A DNA stretch of 64,000 bases, from assembly GCF_001550095.1 (NCBI RefSeq), contig NZ_LRUC01000013.1:62001-126000 (forward strand), in the 5' to 3' direction. Below, in pieces: positions 17,497-26,756 of this stretch (position 1 is the first letter of the stretch; each line of letters opens with the position of its first letter). The notes beneath the pieces were generated by a model. That model was not told the DNA's origin. It ran no database searches and worked only from the letters and a program-made list of their open reading frames with translations. The translations under genes and the position numbers were made by a program. The stretch comes from Celeribacter ethanolicus (GTDB taxonomy: Bacteria > Pseudomonadota > Alphaproteobacteria > Rhodobacterales > Rhodobacteraceae).

Positions 17497-20148
17497 ATGC
17501 CCAGCGTGAACGATATCCGCTCCACCTTCCTCAACTATTTCGAGCGCAACGGTCACACCGTCGTGCCGAGTTCGCCGCTCGTGCCGCGCAATGACCCGAC
17601 GCTCATGTTCACCAACTCCGGGATGGTGCAGTTCAAGAACTGCTTCACCGGGGTGGAAAAACGCGATTACGTGCGGGCCACCACGGCGCAAAAATGTGTG
17701 CGCGCGGGCGGTAAGCACAACGATTTGGATAATGTCGGCTACACGGCGCGGCACCACACGTTCTTTGAGATGCTCGGCAACTTTTCCTTTGGCGATTACT
17801 TCAAACATGAGGCGATCCCCTTTGCCTGGGAGCTGATCACCAAGGATTTCGACATTCCGAAGGACAAGCTCTACACCACCGTCTATCACACCGATGACGA
17901 GGCGTTCGAGATCTGGAAGAAAGTCGGCGTGCCGGAAGACCGGATCATTCGTATCGCGACTTCTGACAACTTCTGGCAGATGGGCGACACCGGCCCCTGC
18001 GGGCCCTGCACCGAGATTTTCTACGATCACGGCGATCACATCTGGGGGGGGCCTCCGGGCAGCCCGGAAGAGGATGGCGACCGTTTCATCGAGATCTGGA
18101 ACCTCGTGTTCATGCAGAACGAGAAATTCGCCGACGGCACGATGGTCGATCTCGACATGCAGTCGATCGACACCGGCATGGGGCTTGAGCGGATTTCGGC
18201 GCTTTTGCAGGGCTCGCACGACAACTACGACACCGACATGATGAAGTCGCTGATCGAGGCGTCTGCGCATGCGACCTCTGTCGATCCTTATGGCGACAAG
18301 AACGTCCACCACCGTGTGATCGCGGATCACCTGCGCTCGACCTCTTTCCTCATCGCGGATGGCGTGATGCCGTCCAACGAAGGCCGCGGGTATGTGCTGC
18401 GCCGGATCATGCGCCGCGCCATGCGTCATGCGCATCTTCTGGGTGCGAAAGATCCGATCATGCACAAGCTCGTGCCGGAACTAGTGCGCCAGATGGGGGA
18501 TGCCTACCCAGAGCTGCGCATCGGTCAGGCGATGATCGAAGAGACGCTGAAGCTCGAAGAAACCCGGTTCATCCAGACGCTGGATCGCGGGTTGAAGCTT
18601 TTGGAAGACGAACTTGTTGACCTGCCCGAAGGTGAAAAGCTTCCGGGCGAGGCGGCGTTCAAGCTTTACGATACCTACGGCTTCCCGCTCGATCTGACCC
18701 AGGATGCGCTGCGCGAAAAGGGCGTCGAGGTCGACACCTCTGGCTTTGACGCGGCCATGGCCGAGCAAAAAGCCAAGGCGCGTGCGGCTTGGGCCGGCTC
18801 CGGCGAGGCGGCGGATGCGAGCGTCTGGTATGACATCGCGGAAGACAAAGGCACCACGGAATTCCTGGGCTATGACACCGAGAAGGCCGAGGGCGAGATC
18901 GTTGCGCTCGTTAAAGACGGCGCGCGCGTGGACAGCGTCAAAGAGGGTGACACGGTGCAAATCGTGGTTAACCAGACGCCGTTCTATGGCGAGTCTGGCG
19001 GTCAGGTTGGCGACACCGGCGTGATCCGCGTGGAAAAATCCATCGCCAAAGTGACCGACACGAAAAAGGTCGCGGGCGTCTTCATCCATTTCGCCACCAT
19101 CGAGACCGGTGAGATCAAAGTCGGCGCACCGGCGGCTCTCGAGGTTGATCACACCCGCCGGTCTGCCATTCGCGCCAACCACTCCGCGACGCACCTGTTG
19201 CACGAAGCCTTGCGCGAAACGCTTGGCGATCACGTGGCCCAACGCGGGTCTCTGAATGCGCCGGATCGTCTGCGCTTCGACTTTTCGCACGCCAAAGCCT
19301 TGAGCGCCGAGGAAATCGCCAAGGTCGAGCGCGACGTGAATGCCTTCATCCGCCAGAACACTGCGGTGGAAACCCGGATCATGACCCCGGATGACGCCCG
19401 TGCACTTGGAGCGCAGGCGCTCTTCGGCGAGAAATACGGTGACGAGGTTCGTGTGGTCTCCATGGGACGTGCGGACACCGGCAAGGGCACGGATGGCCAG
19501 ACCTATTCGCTCGAACTTTGCGGCGGCACCCATGTTAAACGCACCGGCGACATCGGGGTTTGCGTGGTGCTGGGCGACAGCGCGTCCTCTGCCGGTGTGC
19601 GCCGGATCGAGGCGCTGACCGGTCAGGCGGCGATTGCCCATCTCGAATCCGAGGCGCATCGCGCGGCTGAGGTGGCGGCCCTGCTGAAAACCCCGGTCGC
19701 CGAGGTGGTGGACCGCGTCAAGGCGCTCGCGGACGAGCGCAAGAAACTGGAGCAGGAGGTCGCCAACCTCAAGCAACAGATCGCGCTTGGTGGCGGAGCC
19801 AAAGGCGGGGTCGAAGCCAAAGAGATCGGCGGCGTGAAATTCCTCGCGCAGGCGCTCTCGGGCGTCTCCGGCAAAGACCTGCGCGGCTTGATCGACGCGC
19901 ATAAAAACAATCTCGGCTCCGGCGTGATCCTTCTGATCGCCGAAGAAGACGGCAAAGTCGCAGTCGCCTGTGGCGTGACCGACGATCTGACCGGCAAAAT
20001 CTCCGCCGTCGACGTGCTCAAGGCCGCTGTGCCCGCGGTGGGCGGTCAGGGCGGCGGTGGTCGTCCGGATATGGCGCAGGGCGGGGGCAAGGACTTCTCC
20101 GGTGCCGAGGCCGCCATTGCTGCCGCTGAAATGCTTTTGAAAGGATAA
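17497..20148 (+). CDS. alaS: Alanyl-tRNA synthetase
   Basis: 883-aa class II synthetase charging tRNA-Ala. The start is placed at [12 protein letters not shown], the usual N-terminus of the family, with AAGGA at 17482-17486; the frame also has an ATG at 17458. The catalytic domain contains class II motifs ([20 protein letters not shown]). The editing domain has the zinc ligands NHSATHLLH and [13 protein letters not shown]. The C-terminal coiled coil and DHHA1 part end in a Gly-rich segment ([16 protein letters not shown]). It is followed after 3 bases by a DUF1330 gene. Confidence 0.96.
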   Translation: MPSVNDIRSTFLNYFERNGHTVVPSSPLVPRNDPTLMFTNSGMVQFKNCFTGVEKRDYVRATTAQKCVRAGGKHNDLDNVGYTARHHTFFEMLGNFSFGDYFKHEAIPFAWELITKDFDIPKDKLYTTVYHTDDEAFEIWKKVGVPEDRIIRIATSDNFWQMGDTGPCGPCTEIFYDHGDHIWGGPPGSPEEDGDRFIEIWNLVFMQNEKFADGTMVDLDMQSIDTGMGLERISALLQGSHDNYDTDMMKSLIEASAHATSVDPYGDKNVHHRVIADHLRSTSFLIADGVMPSNEGRGYVLRRIMRRAMRHAHLLGAKDPIMHKLVPELVRQMGDAYPELRIGQAMIEETLKLEETRFIQTLDRGLKLLEDELVDLPEGEKLPGEAAFKLYDTYGFPLDLTQDALREKGVEVDTSGFDAAMAEQKAKARAAWAGSGEAADASVWYDIAEDKGTTEFLGYDTEKAEGEIVALVKDGARVDSVKEGDTVQIVVNQTPFYGESGGQVGDTGVIRVEKSIAKVTDTKKVAGVFIHFATIETGEIKVGAPAALEVDHTRRSAIRANHSATHLLHEALRETLGDHVAQRGSLNAPDRLRFDFSHAKALSAEEIAKVERDVNAFIRQNTAVETRIMTPDDARALGAQALFGEKYGDEVRVVSMGRADTGKGTDGQTYSLELCGGTHVKRTGDIGVCVVLGDSASSAGVRRIEALTGQAAIAHLESEAHRAAEVAALLKTPVAEVVDRVKALADERKKLEQEVANLKQQIALGGGAKGGVEAKEIGGVKFLAQALSGVSGKDLRGLIDAHKNNLGSGVILLIAEEDGKVAVACGVTDDLTGKISAVDVLKAAVPAVGGQGGGGRPDMAQGGGKDFSGAEAAIAAAEMLLKG

Positions 20149-20151
20149 GAC

Positions 20152-20439
20152 ATGCCCGCTCTCTGGATCGCCAATATCAAGGTCACCGACGAAGAGGCCT
20201 ATGGCCGCTACGCCAAACTCGCAGGCCCCGCGATTGCCAAGCACGGTGGCACCTTCCTTGCGCGGGGCGGGCGCTATGTCCAGCTTGAGGGTAATGACCG
20301 TCCGCGCAATGTGGTGACGCGGTTCGACAGTGTCGAGGCCGCCGTCGCCTGCTACAACAGCCCTGAATATCAGGAGGCGCTGAGCCACGCCAATGGCGCT
20401 TCCGAGCGGGACATCGTGGTGATCGAAACCACCGAGTGA
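20152..20439 (+). CDS. DUF1330 family protein
   Basis: 95-aa small cytoplasmic protein of the DUF1330 family, which has a dimeric ferredoxin-like fold like the ABM/EthD group. Typical family text is visible: YARYAKLAGPAIAKHGG-like in the N-terminal half (here YGRYAKLAGPAIAKHGG) and FDSVEAAVACYNSPEYQEA in the second half. It starts 3 bases after the alaS stop with AAGGA before the ATG, so it is probably co-transcribed with alaS. No function is established for the family. Confidence 0.88.
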   Translation: MPALWIANIKVTDEEAYGRYAKLAGPAIAKHGGTFLARGGRYVQLEGNDRPRNVVTRFDSVEAAVACYNSPEYQEALSHANGASERDIVVIETTE

Positions 20440-20460
20440 GATCTCTCACAGGATTTGAAT

Positions 20461-20490
20461 GCGGCGCGGGGGACACTCCGCGCCGCTTTT
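20461..20490 (+). terminator. Terminator between DUF1330 and VOC genes
   Basis: GCGGCGCGG and CCGCGCCGC form a 9-bp perfect stem with an 8-base loop and a following TTTT, ending inside the last codons of the convergent VOC gene. Confidence 0.85.
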
Positions 20491-21076
20491 ATTTGGAAAA
20501 CGGGTTTTTCGGGCTGCGATCGAAGGACAGCGTGTTCGTGCTCTGATGCACCAGCTCCTCGATGGCGTCGGCGAGATGCACCGTGTCGATGTGATCGTCG
20601 CCCGCCGCCACGCGAATGAAATGCGCACGGTGCAGCACATCGGTATGGGTAAACCCCTGCGGCGGCTCAAACCGATAGCTCGCAAGTTCGATCAACATGC
20701 CGTTCGGTTCACGGAAATAGATGCTGTCCATGAACCCGCGATCCTTGACGCCGGAGTGCTTGACGCCGCGCGCATCCAGCCGCTCCACCACCTGGTCGAA
20801 AGTGACCTTCGAGATGTTGAACGCCAGATGATGCAGCGAGCCGGGCCCCTGGTCGATCTTGTGACGGCCCGGTTTTCGCTCCTCATTGGTGAACACCGTG
20901 ATCAGCCGTCCGTCGCCCGGATCGAAATAGAGATGGCCCTCTTCGGGGCGGTCCAGATTGGGCTGATCGAAAACGAAAGGCATGCCCAAAACGCCCTCCC
21001 AGAAGTCGATGGAAGATTGCCGGTCCGCGCCGGTGATGGTGATGTGGTGAACCCCCTGGGTCTGAATCTTACGCAT
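20489..21076 (-). CDS. VOC-family (glyoxalase/dioxygenase) protein
   Basis: 195-aa vicinal-oxygen-chelate protein. The start MRKIQTQGVHHITI is chosen because it begins the first VOC repeat and GGAGACAC lies before it; the frame extends upstream without family similarity. Metal-ligand candidates are the His in GVHHITI, the His in SLHHLAFN and the Glu in EPNGMLIELASY, which is the usual 2-His-1-Glu set. Residues about 5-125 form the paired VOC modules and the C-terminal tail is hydrophilic. Members act as ring-cleaving dioxygenases or glyoxalases; the substrate is not readable. Monocistronic, facing the DUF1330 gene. Confidence 0.8.
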   Translation of the reverse strand: MRKIQTQGVHHITITGADRQSSIDFWEGVLGMPFVFDQPNLDRPEEGHLYFDPGDGRLITVFTNEERKPGRHKIDQGPGSLHHLAFNISKVTFDQVVERLDARGVKHSGVKDRGFMDSIYFREPNGMLIELASYRFEPPQGFTHTDVLHRAHFIRVAAGDDHIDTVHLADAIEELVHQSTNTLSFDRSPKNPFSK

Positions 21077-21154
21077 GGATGTGTCTCCTTTCGGCCCAAG
21101 ATAGGCGAAAAGCCCGCCACACCGTAGTCCCGCCCGCGCACAGAGACTGCGCGC

Positions 21155-21185
21155 CAAAGAGAAAGACCCGCCGGGGAGGGCGGGC
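21155..21185 (-). terminator. Terminator of typA
   Basis: Read on the minus strand, GGCGGG and CCCGCC-type arms (21167-21172 and 21179-21184) pair around a short loop and run into TCTTTCTCTTT. It lies about 45 bases after the typA stop. Confidence 0.65.
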
Positions 21186-21229
21186 CTTCTGGTTTCCTTT
21201 GTGCCTGAAATACTCAGACTTACGCGCGC

Positions 21230-23047
21230 TTACTGCGCCGCCTTGGCGTTGCGCTTGCGCTCGTGCGGGTCGAGGTAGCGTTTGCGCAGGCGGATGCTTT
21301 CCGGCGTCACTTCGACCAGTTCGTCGTCGTTGATATAGGCGATGGCCTCTTCCAGCGACAGGGTCTTGGGCGTGGTGAGACGCACCGCATCGTCGGTGCC
21401 GGAGGCGCGCACGTTGGTGAGTTTCTTGCCCTTGAGCGGGTTCACTTCGAGATCGTTGTCACGCGAATGCTCGCCGATGATCATGCCCTGATAGACCTTT
21501 GCCTGAGCGCCGAGGAACAGCTTGCCGCGCTCCTCGAGGTTCCACAGCGCATAGGCCACGGCCTCGCCGTCTTCCATGGAGATCAGAACGCCCTGACGAC
21601 GGCCCGGGATCGCGCCTTTGTAGGGGGCCCAGCTATGGAACACGCGGTTCAGCACGCCGGTGCCGCGGGTGTCGGTGAGGAACTCGCCGTGATAGCCGAT
21701 CAGACCGCGCGACGGCACATGCGCGATGATCCGCGTCTTGCCGTTCTGCTGTTTCATCTCGGTCAGGTCGCCCTTGCGCGCGCCGGTCAGTTTCTCGATC
21801 ACCGCGCCGGAGTATTCATCGTCCACATCGACGGTGACTTCCTCGATCGGCTCCATGCGCTGACCGTTCTCTTCGCGCATGATCACCTGCGGACGAGAGA
21901 TCGACAGCTCGAAGCCCTCGCGGCGCATGTTCTCAATGAGAACGCCCATCTGCAATTCGCCTCGACCGGAGACTTCGAAGGCCTCGCCGCCGGGGGTGTC
22001 CTTGATCTTAATCGCGACGTTCGACTCGGCCTCTTTCATGAGGCGGTCGCGGATCACACGGGACTGAACCTTCTTGCCTTCACGACCGGCCAAGGGGCTG
22101 TCGTTGATGCCGAAGGTCACGGTGATGGTCGGCGGGTCGATCGGCTGGGCTTCGAGCGGTTCGTCAACTTCCAGCGCGCAGAGCGTGTCGGAGACGGTCG
22201 CTTTTGTCATGCCGGAGAGCGACACGATATCGCCCGCGACGGCCTCTTCGATCTCCGCCATGGCGAGACCGCGGAAGGCCTGGATTTTCTTGACCTGGAA
22301 TTGCTCGATCTTCTGACCGTTGCGGGTCAGGGCCTGAATGGTTGCACCGGCCTTGATCTTGCCGCTCTCAACACGGCCCGTGAGCAGACGGCCGAGGAAC
22401 GGGTCGGAGCCCAGCGTGGTGGCGAGCATGATGAAGGGCTCGCCCTGTTTCTTGATCTGTTTCGGTGCGGGCACGTGGTTCAGGATCAGGTTGAACAGCG
22501 CGTCGAGGTTCTTGCGCGGCCCGTCGAGTTCGGCGTCACACCAGCCGGAGCGACCGGAGGCGTAAAGATGCGGGAAGTCGAGCTGGTCCTCGTCGGCATC
22601 GAGCGAGGCGAAGAGATCGAAACACTCGTCCAGCGCGCGATCCGGCTCGGCGTCCGGTTTGTCGACCTTGTTCAGAACCACGATCGGGCGCAGACCGAGA
22701 GCCAGCGCTTTCGAGGTCACGAATTTGGTCTGCGGCATCGGGCCTTCTGCGGCGTCCACCAAAAGGACAACGCCATCGACCATGGAGAGGATGCGCTCCA
22801 CCTCGCCGCCGAAATCGGCGTGGCCGGGGGTGTCGACGATGTTGATGCGATGGCCTTTCCACTCGACCGAGGTGGCTTTCGCCAGAATGGTGATGCCGCG
22901 CTCGCGCTCCAGATCGTTGGAGTCCATGGCACGCTCGGTGGTGGCCTGGTTTTCGCGGAAGGTGCCCGATTGTTTCAGAAGCTCATCGACAAGCGTCGTC
23001 TTGCCGTGGTCCACGTGGGCGATGATGGCGATATTGCGAAGATCCAT
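21230..23047 (-). CDS. typA: Ribosome-associated GTPase TypA/BipA
   Basis: 605-aa translational GTPase related to EF-G and LepA, acting on ribosome assembly and stress or cold adaptation. G1 is [10 protein letters not shown] at about residues 9-18, G2 lies in ERERGITI, G3 is [14 protein letters not shown] and G4 is NKVDKPDA. The rest matches the EF-G-like domains II, III and V plus the BipA-specific C-terminal domain ([12 protein letters not shown]). Length is standard. It is transcribed alone, with a terminator downstream, and is upstream of and separate from the SMR-YitT cluster by 99 bases. Confidence 0.95.
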   Translation of the reverse strand: MDLRNIAIIAHVDHGKTTLVDELLKQSGTFRENQATTERAMDSNDLERERGITILAKATSVEWKGHRINIVDTPGHADFGGEVERILSMVDGVVLLVDAAEGPMPQTKFVTSKALALGLRPIVVLNKVDKPDAEPDRALDECFDLFASLDADEDQLDFPHLYASGRSGWCDAELDGPRKNLDALFNLILNHVPAPKQIKKQGEPFIMLATTLGSDPFLGRLLTGRVESGKIKAGATIQALTRNGQKIEQFQVKKIQAFRGLAMAEIEEAVAGDIVSLSGMTKATVSDTLCALEVDEPLEAQPIDPPTITVTFGINDSPLAGREGKKVQSRVIRDRLMKEAESNVAIKIKDTPGGEAFEVSGRGELQMGVLIENMRREGFELSISRPQVIMREENGQRMEPIEEVTVDVDDEYSGAVIEKLTGARKGDLTEMKQQNGKTRIIAHVPSRGLIGYHGEFLTDTRGTGVLNRVFHSWAPYKGAIPGRRQGVLISMEDGEAVAYALWNLEERGKLFLGAQAKVYQGMIIGEHSRDNDLEVNPLKGKKLTNVRASGTDDAVRLTTPKTLSLEEAIAYINDDELVEVTPESIRLRKRYLDPHERKRNAKAAQ

Positions 23048-23146
23048 AGGGTGGGGTTTCCGTCGTGAATATGTCTTGGCCCCGCGCCTAACGGGTGAAA
23101 GGGCAAAAGACCAGCTTTAAAGCACCCGAACGGTGTGAAAAGCCGT

Positions 23147-23482
23147 TCAATGTGATGCGGTGTGCGAGAAAAGGTGGATGACAAGCACGCCTGCGATGAT
23201 CAGCCCCATGCCAAGAGCCGCCGCGAGGTCGATTTTCTGACCGAAGGCGACAAGGCCGACAAGCGTGATCAGAACGATGCCGAGACCGGACCAGATGGCG
23301 TAGACCACCCCCACCGGCATGACCTTGAGCACATGGGTGAGGAAATAGAAGGCGAGGCCATAGCCGATGACCACCGCAGCGGTCGGCAGCGGTTTGGTGA
23401 ACTGCTGCGAGGCATTGAGCGCCGAGGTGCCGATGACTTCGGAGACGATGGCGGCAATGAGGAAAAGGTAATGTTTCGGCAT
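23147..23482 (-). CDS. Small multidrug resistance (SMR) transporter
   Basis: 111-aa four-helix SMR transporter of the EmrE/QacE/SugE superfamily. The essential membrane Glu is E15 (AIVSEVIGTSAL, equivalent to EmrE E14), and W64 in YAIWSGLG matches EmrE W63. Dimers exchange cationic drugs or quaternary amines for protons. The gene begins 14 bases after the stop of the YitT gene upstream on the same strand, so it is probably the third gene of a yitT-yitT-smr operon. Substrate unknown. Confidence 0.88.
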   Translation of the reverse strand: MPKHYLFLIAAIVSEVIGTSALNASQQFTKPLPTAAVVIGYGLAFYFLTHVLKVMPVGVVYAIWSGLGIVLITLVGLVAFGQKIDLAAALGMGLIIAGVLVIHLFSHTASH

Positions 23483-23496
23483 GATCCCGGCTCCGT

Positions 23497-24111
23497 TCAC
23501 ATCGCGATATAGCGGTCGCGACGGTGGTTGATTGCGATCACGAGGTTCACGACGACAGCGCCCAGAAGCGAATAGAGTACGAGGGGCAGGGGCATCACGA
23601 AGAACGCGATGGCAAACAGGCAGGCGTCGAAGGCCAGTTGGACATAGCCCGCCTTGAAGCCGGTCGCGTCCTGAAGATAGAGCGCGAGGATGCCCAGTCC
23701 GCCCAGCGATCCGCCGTGGCGAAAGATCGCCATGAGGCCCGCGCCGGTCATGAACCCGACCATCACCGCACCGAACCAGGGCGTGACGCCTTCGAAGGAG
23801 ACCATCGAGGGGAACCATTCGGAGAGAACCGAAATCAGCGCCACGTTGATAAAGGTCTTGCCGACGAAGACCTTGCCCATGCGTTTGTAGCCGAACCAGT
23901 AGAACGGCAGGTTGACGGCGAAGAAGACCCAGCCGAAGGGCAGGTCGGTGATATAGGAAATCAGCACGGCCAGCCCCGCCATCTGCCCGGTGATCAGCCC
24001 CAGAGACCGCAGCATGACAAGGGCGAAGGCACACATGGAGGTGCCGAACAGATAGCCCTGAAGGTCCTCGAACCATGTGTGTTTCTCGGGCTTTTGCACA
24101 TCCGTTTGCAT
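23497..24111 (-). CDS. YitT-family membrane protein (copy 1)
   Basis: 204-aa membrane protein with about five or six helices, of the YitT/DUF161 family. The start MQTDVQKPEK is preceded by a GGGGACACTC tract. The conserved stretch GYLFGTSMCAFALVMLRSLG, followed by LITGQMAGLA, marks the first helices, and the C-terminus ends INHRRDRYIAM. It is a close paralogue of the adjacent gene at 24135, which ends with the same HRRDRYIA motif. It lacks the C-terminal DUF2179 domain found in many Firmicute YitT proteins. Function of the family is not established; transport is a guess. Confidence 0.8.
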   Translation of the reverse strand: MQTDVQKPEKHTWFEDLQGYLFGTSMCAFALVMLRSLGLITGQMAGLAVLISYITDLPFGWVFFAVNLPFYWFGYKRMGKVFVGKTFINVALISVLSEWFPSMVSFEGVTPWFGAVMVGFMTGAGLMAIFRHGGSLGGLGILALYLQDATGFKAGYVQLAFDACLFAIAFFVMPLPLVLYSLLGAVVVNLVIAINHRRDRYIAM

Positions 24112-24134
24112 GAGTGTCCCCGGTCTTTCGTCGG

Positions 24135-24758
24135 TCAGTTGGCGATATAACGGTCCCGGCGGTGGTTGAAGGCAATCACGCCATTGAGAACCACCGCGCC
24201 GAGGAGCGAATACAACACCCGCGTCGGTTCGAAAAGGAAGAACGCCACGGCAAACAGCACGGCGTCGAAACCGAGCTGGACAATGCCTGCCCGGACGCCG
24301 AAGCGGTCCTGCGCCACAAGCGCGACGACGCCAAGCGCGCCGAGTGAGCCTTTGTGCCGGAAGATCCCCAAAAGCCCATAGCCCGCCAGAATGCCGAAGG
24401 CGACCGTGCCGAACAGCGGGTTGATGTAGGAAAACGTCATCCAGTTCGGAATCTGCGCGATCAGGACGGAGGCGACGGTGACGCAAATCGCGGATTTTGC
24501 GGTGAATTCCGTGCCCATGCGGAACCATGCCAGCGCATAGAACGGCACGTTGATCAGCCAGAACACCCACGAGAACGACCAGCCGGTGAGATAGGAGATC
24601 ACCAGCGCCAGCCCCGCCGTCTGTCCGGTGATGAAACCGAGCTGATTGATGATCACCAAGCCGATGGAGGTGGTGATAAGCGCGATGGAAAAGCCCTGCA
24701 CATCCTCGATGAGGCTGTGTTTCGGGGGATTCTCCGGAAGGGGTAAGGGGGCTGGCAT
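24135..24758 (-). CDS. YitT-family membrane protein (copy 2)
   Basis: 207-aa YitT-family membrane protein, first gene of the inferred yitT-yitT-smr operon and paralogue of its downstream neighbour. Shared text includes LGFITGQTAGLALVISYLTG against LGLITGQMAGLAVLISYITD, and an identical HRRDRYIA near the end. I take the start at MPAPLPLPEN, just before the family region; the frame is open to an ATG at 24815, and neither has a clear ribosome site. The gap to copy 1 is 23 bases. It lacks DUF2179. The tandem arrangement points to a local duplication. Confidence 0.78.
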   Translation of the reverse strand: MPAPLPLPENPPKHSLIEDVQGFSIALITTSIGLVIINQLGFITGQTAGLALVISYLTGWSFSWVFWLINVPFYALAWFRMGTEFTAKSAICVTVASVLIAQIPNWMTFSYINPLFGTVAFGILAGYGLLGIFRHKGSLGALGVVALVAQDRFGVRAGIVQLGFDAVLFAVAFFLFEPTRVLYSLLGAVVLNGVIAFNHRRDRYIAN

Positions 24759-24860
24759 AAGCTGTAGGTAGGACAGTGTTGCTGACCTGTCTAGCGCAAA
24801 ATGCAGCTTGCCCATGACAAAATCGGAGCGGGGCGCAGGGCTGAGGAAAATTGCAGCAGT

Positions 24861-25403
24861 TCAGACGGCGGTTGTTTGCAATCCGAACAGAGACTGGGTC
24901 AGCGCGGGCGTCGCGACGGGCGTGGTTGCGACGGGAGAGCGGGGCTCTGCCCGCCGCGCCTCCGACAGGCGCTGCAATTCTTCGATCCGGTCGAGCGCAC
25001 GCTGATGAAACGCGATCGGGTCGCCATGGCGCCGCGACATCTCGATCTGGGCCTTGAACCCTTCGATCAGATCCATGGGCGTGGTGGCGTCGAACTCCGG
25101 CGTGTAAATGAGCCCGGCTTCATAGAGCATGTCGTGCATATGCTGCACAAACCGCTCGCCGCGCGTCTCAAGCGCCATCATGGTGCCGAAATCGTAAACG
25201 CCATTGTCGCGCAGCCAGTCGGCCAGTTCGTCGATCTGGCGCGGGGTGATCGCGGTGAAATCGTATTCTGCGTAAATTTCTTCGGCGCTCATGGCGGCGG
25301 GGAAACCGCTCCGGGCCTCTGCCGTACTCTCCGGTCCCGGGGATGGGAGCGGGAGGCCTTTTGGCACGGGCTGCGGTATCTTCGTGTCGGCGGCAATCTG
25401 CAT
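24861..25403 (-). CDS. Unknown protein, tandem paralogue B
   Basis: 180-aa soluble protein of unknown function. The start MQIAADTKIPQ is chosen because the neighbouring paralogue begins MQISSAYHF; an upstream in-frame ATG exists at 25439. A Pro-rich N-terminal tail (residues 8-40) leads to a conserved core, about 50-140: SAEEIYAEYDFTAITPRQID, then LRDNGVYDF, then a hydrophilic helix, then TTPMDLIEGFKAQIEMSRRHGD. The C-terminus is Pro/Ala/Thr-rich. The IS/IT-PR-ID core resembles a widespread short proteobacterial family of unknown function; this is a loose impression. It follows its paralogue by 23 bases on the minus strand. Confidence 0.72.
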   Translation of the reverse strand: MQIAADTKIPQPVPKGLPLPSPGPESTAEARSGFPAAMSAEEIYAEYDFTAITPRQIDELADWLRDNGVYDFGTMMALETRGERFVQHMHDMLYEAGLIYTPEFDATTPMDLIEGFKAQIEMSRRHGDPIAFHQRALDRIEELQRLSEARRAEPRSPVATTPVATPALTQSLFGLQTTAV

Positions 25404-25426
25404 GGCGGAACCTTTTGGGTTGGGGG

Positions 25427-26041
25427 TCATTCGATCCAAAGGCGTTGGGCCTGAAACAGCACCAGCGTCTCCGCGAGTTGCGGGGTCGAGGCGGTGGCGG
25501 TCGCGACCGGGCGGGTCATCTGTGCTTTCTCGAGCTTGAACAGGTGTGTGGACAGGCGCTCGGTGTCCTGACCGTAACGCCGTGCCAAGGCCAGATCGGA
25601 GCGGGTTTGCGCGATCAGGTCCATCGGCGCATCGGGATCGAACGCCTCGGCACCGCCAATGCCATAGACGCTGCCGGAATGTTCCATATCGGCGCGATAG
25701 ATCGCCCCCTGGCGTTCGAACCCCATGACAAACCCCAGATCGTCGAAGCGCGCGGCCTTGAGATCGGCGGTCAGCCGGTCGATCTCATTGGCGGAAATCG
25801 CGGTGAGGTCGTAGCGGGCAAAGATGTCGCGTGCGCTTTGAACCGCAGTGCTCTTGCCGGTGTCGGTGGTGGATTTCGCCGGGTTTTGCGGCGAGTCTTG
25901 CGAGGCCGGGCCGTCGGACACCGAAGAGCCGCGCGCCTCCGCATCCGGGACGGCGGTCCGGTTTTGCGACTGGCTGCCCTGGGGGGAGCCCTGTGTCGTC
26001 CCCTGGGGGGCGGGAAAATGATAGGCAGAGGAAATCTGCAT
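25427..26041 (-). CDS. Unknown protein, tandem paralogue A
   Basis: 204-aa soluble protein, paralogue of the next gene downstream. The first 70 residues are Gln/Ser/Pro/Thr-rich and probably disordered. The core (about 80-185) aligns with the neighbour: ARDIFARYDLTAISANEIDR with EEIYAEYDFTAITPRQID, and DAPMDLIAQTRSDLALARRYG with TTPMDLIEGFKAQIEMSRRHG. It has no signal peptide, membrane helix or Cys cluster. The pair looks like a duplication with functional divergence. No activity can be assigned. Confidence 0.72.
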   Translation of the reverse strand: MQISSAYHFPAPQGTTQGSPQGSQSQNRTAVPDAEARGSSVSDGPASQDSPQNPAKSTTDTGKSTAVQSARDIFARYDLTAISANEIDRLTADLKAARFDDLGFVMGFERQGAIYRADMEHSGSVYGIGGAEAFDPDAPMDLIAQTRSDLALARRYGQDTERLSTHLFKLEKAQMTRPVATATASTPQLAETLVLFQAQRLWIE

Positions 26042-26111
26042 CGGAAACCTTCTGTTCTCCTGATGATCAGAAGATAGGTGCCCGTGGCTTAAATTCGAGA
26101 TAACAGGTAAA

Positions 26112-26150
26112 ATTGCGCGGAAATTTTACGGCGTAATTTTCCCGCGCAAT
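26112..26150 (-). terminator. Large hairpin after hupE
   Basis: ATTGCGCGG and CCGCGCAAT are 9-bp perfect arms enclosing an AT-rich, partly self-complementary 21-base centre. On the minus strand the stem ends in TTTTA, so it serves as a terminator for the HupE-like gene 40 bases upstream and insulates the paralogue pair that follows. Confidence 0.65.
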
Positions 26151-26189
26151 CCGTAGGTTATGGTTAGTTCTTCGTGATCCTCGTGGCGA

Positions 26190-26756
26190 TCAGCCGAACA
26201 CCAGTGACAGCCCCAGAAGCGCCGAGGCCGCGCCGAGGAAGCGGGGCGCGAGCGGATGGGCGCGGGCCATGAACTGGGCCATCACGATGCCCGCCGCATG
26301 CAGCGCCGCGGTTGCGAAGATGAAACCGACGCCAAAGCCCATCGCATGGGCCGCACCGAGTTCCGCGCCATGGGCATGGCCGTGGAACAGGCCGAAGAAG
26401 GCGGCGATGGCGACCCCGCCCCAGAGACCCGGACGCACGGCGAAGCTGACCAGGAGGCCGATCACGATGGCGGAAGCGAGGATCATCGGTTCGACGAAGG
26501 GCAGGGGCAGGCCGGTGATGCCACCGATATAGCCCAGCGTCATGGCGCCGACGAAGCCCGCAGGCACGGCCCAAAGCGCCTTGCCGCCGATCTGCAGCGC
26601 CCAGACGCCGACGGCGAGCATCGCCAGCACGTGATCGAGACCGAAGAGCGGGTGGCTCACCCCGGCCAGAAAGGAGCCGTGCTCCTCGGGCGGCAGATGT
26701 GCGAGGGCGGGGCTGGCGAGAAGGGCGAAAAGCCCGGTCAGGAGATATTTGTTCAT
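26190..26756 (-). CDS. HupE/UreJ-family nickel/cobalt permease
   Basis: 188-aa membrane protein of the HupE/UreJ family, secondary transporters of Ni2+ or Co2+. A signal-like first helix (residues 1-19, ending SPALAH) precedes the family motif HPLFGLDHVLAMLAVG (about 35-50). A His-rich motif FHGHAHGAE lies near residue 123 and is the likely metal path. Six or so hydrophobic helices fill the rest. No hydrogenase, urease or cobalamin gene lies nearby in this window, so the metal client is unknown. It stands alone, with a terminator hairpin downstream. Confidence 0.87.
   Translation of the reverse strand: MNKYLLTGLFALLASPALAHLPPEEHGSFLAGVSHPLFGLDHVLAMLAVGVWALQIGGKALWAVPAGFVGAMTLGYIGGITGLPLPFVEPMILASAIVIGLLVSFAVRPGLWGGVAIAAFFGLFHGHAHGAELGAAHAMGFGVGFIFATAALHAAGIVMAQFMARAHPLAPRFLGAASALLGLSLVFG

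Noticed and set aside
26190-26756. Hydrogenase or urease cluster suggested by the HupE/UreJ gene
   Set aside because: No hup, hyp or ure genes are in the window; HupE-type permeases are often solitary.
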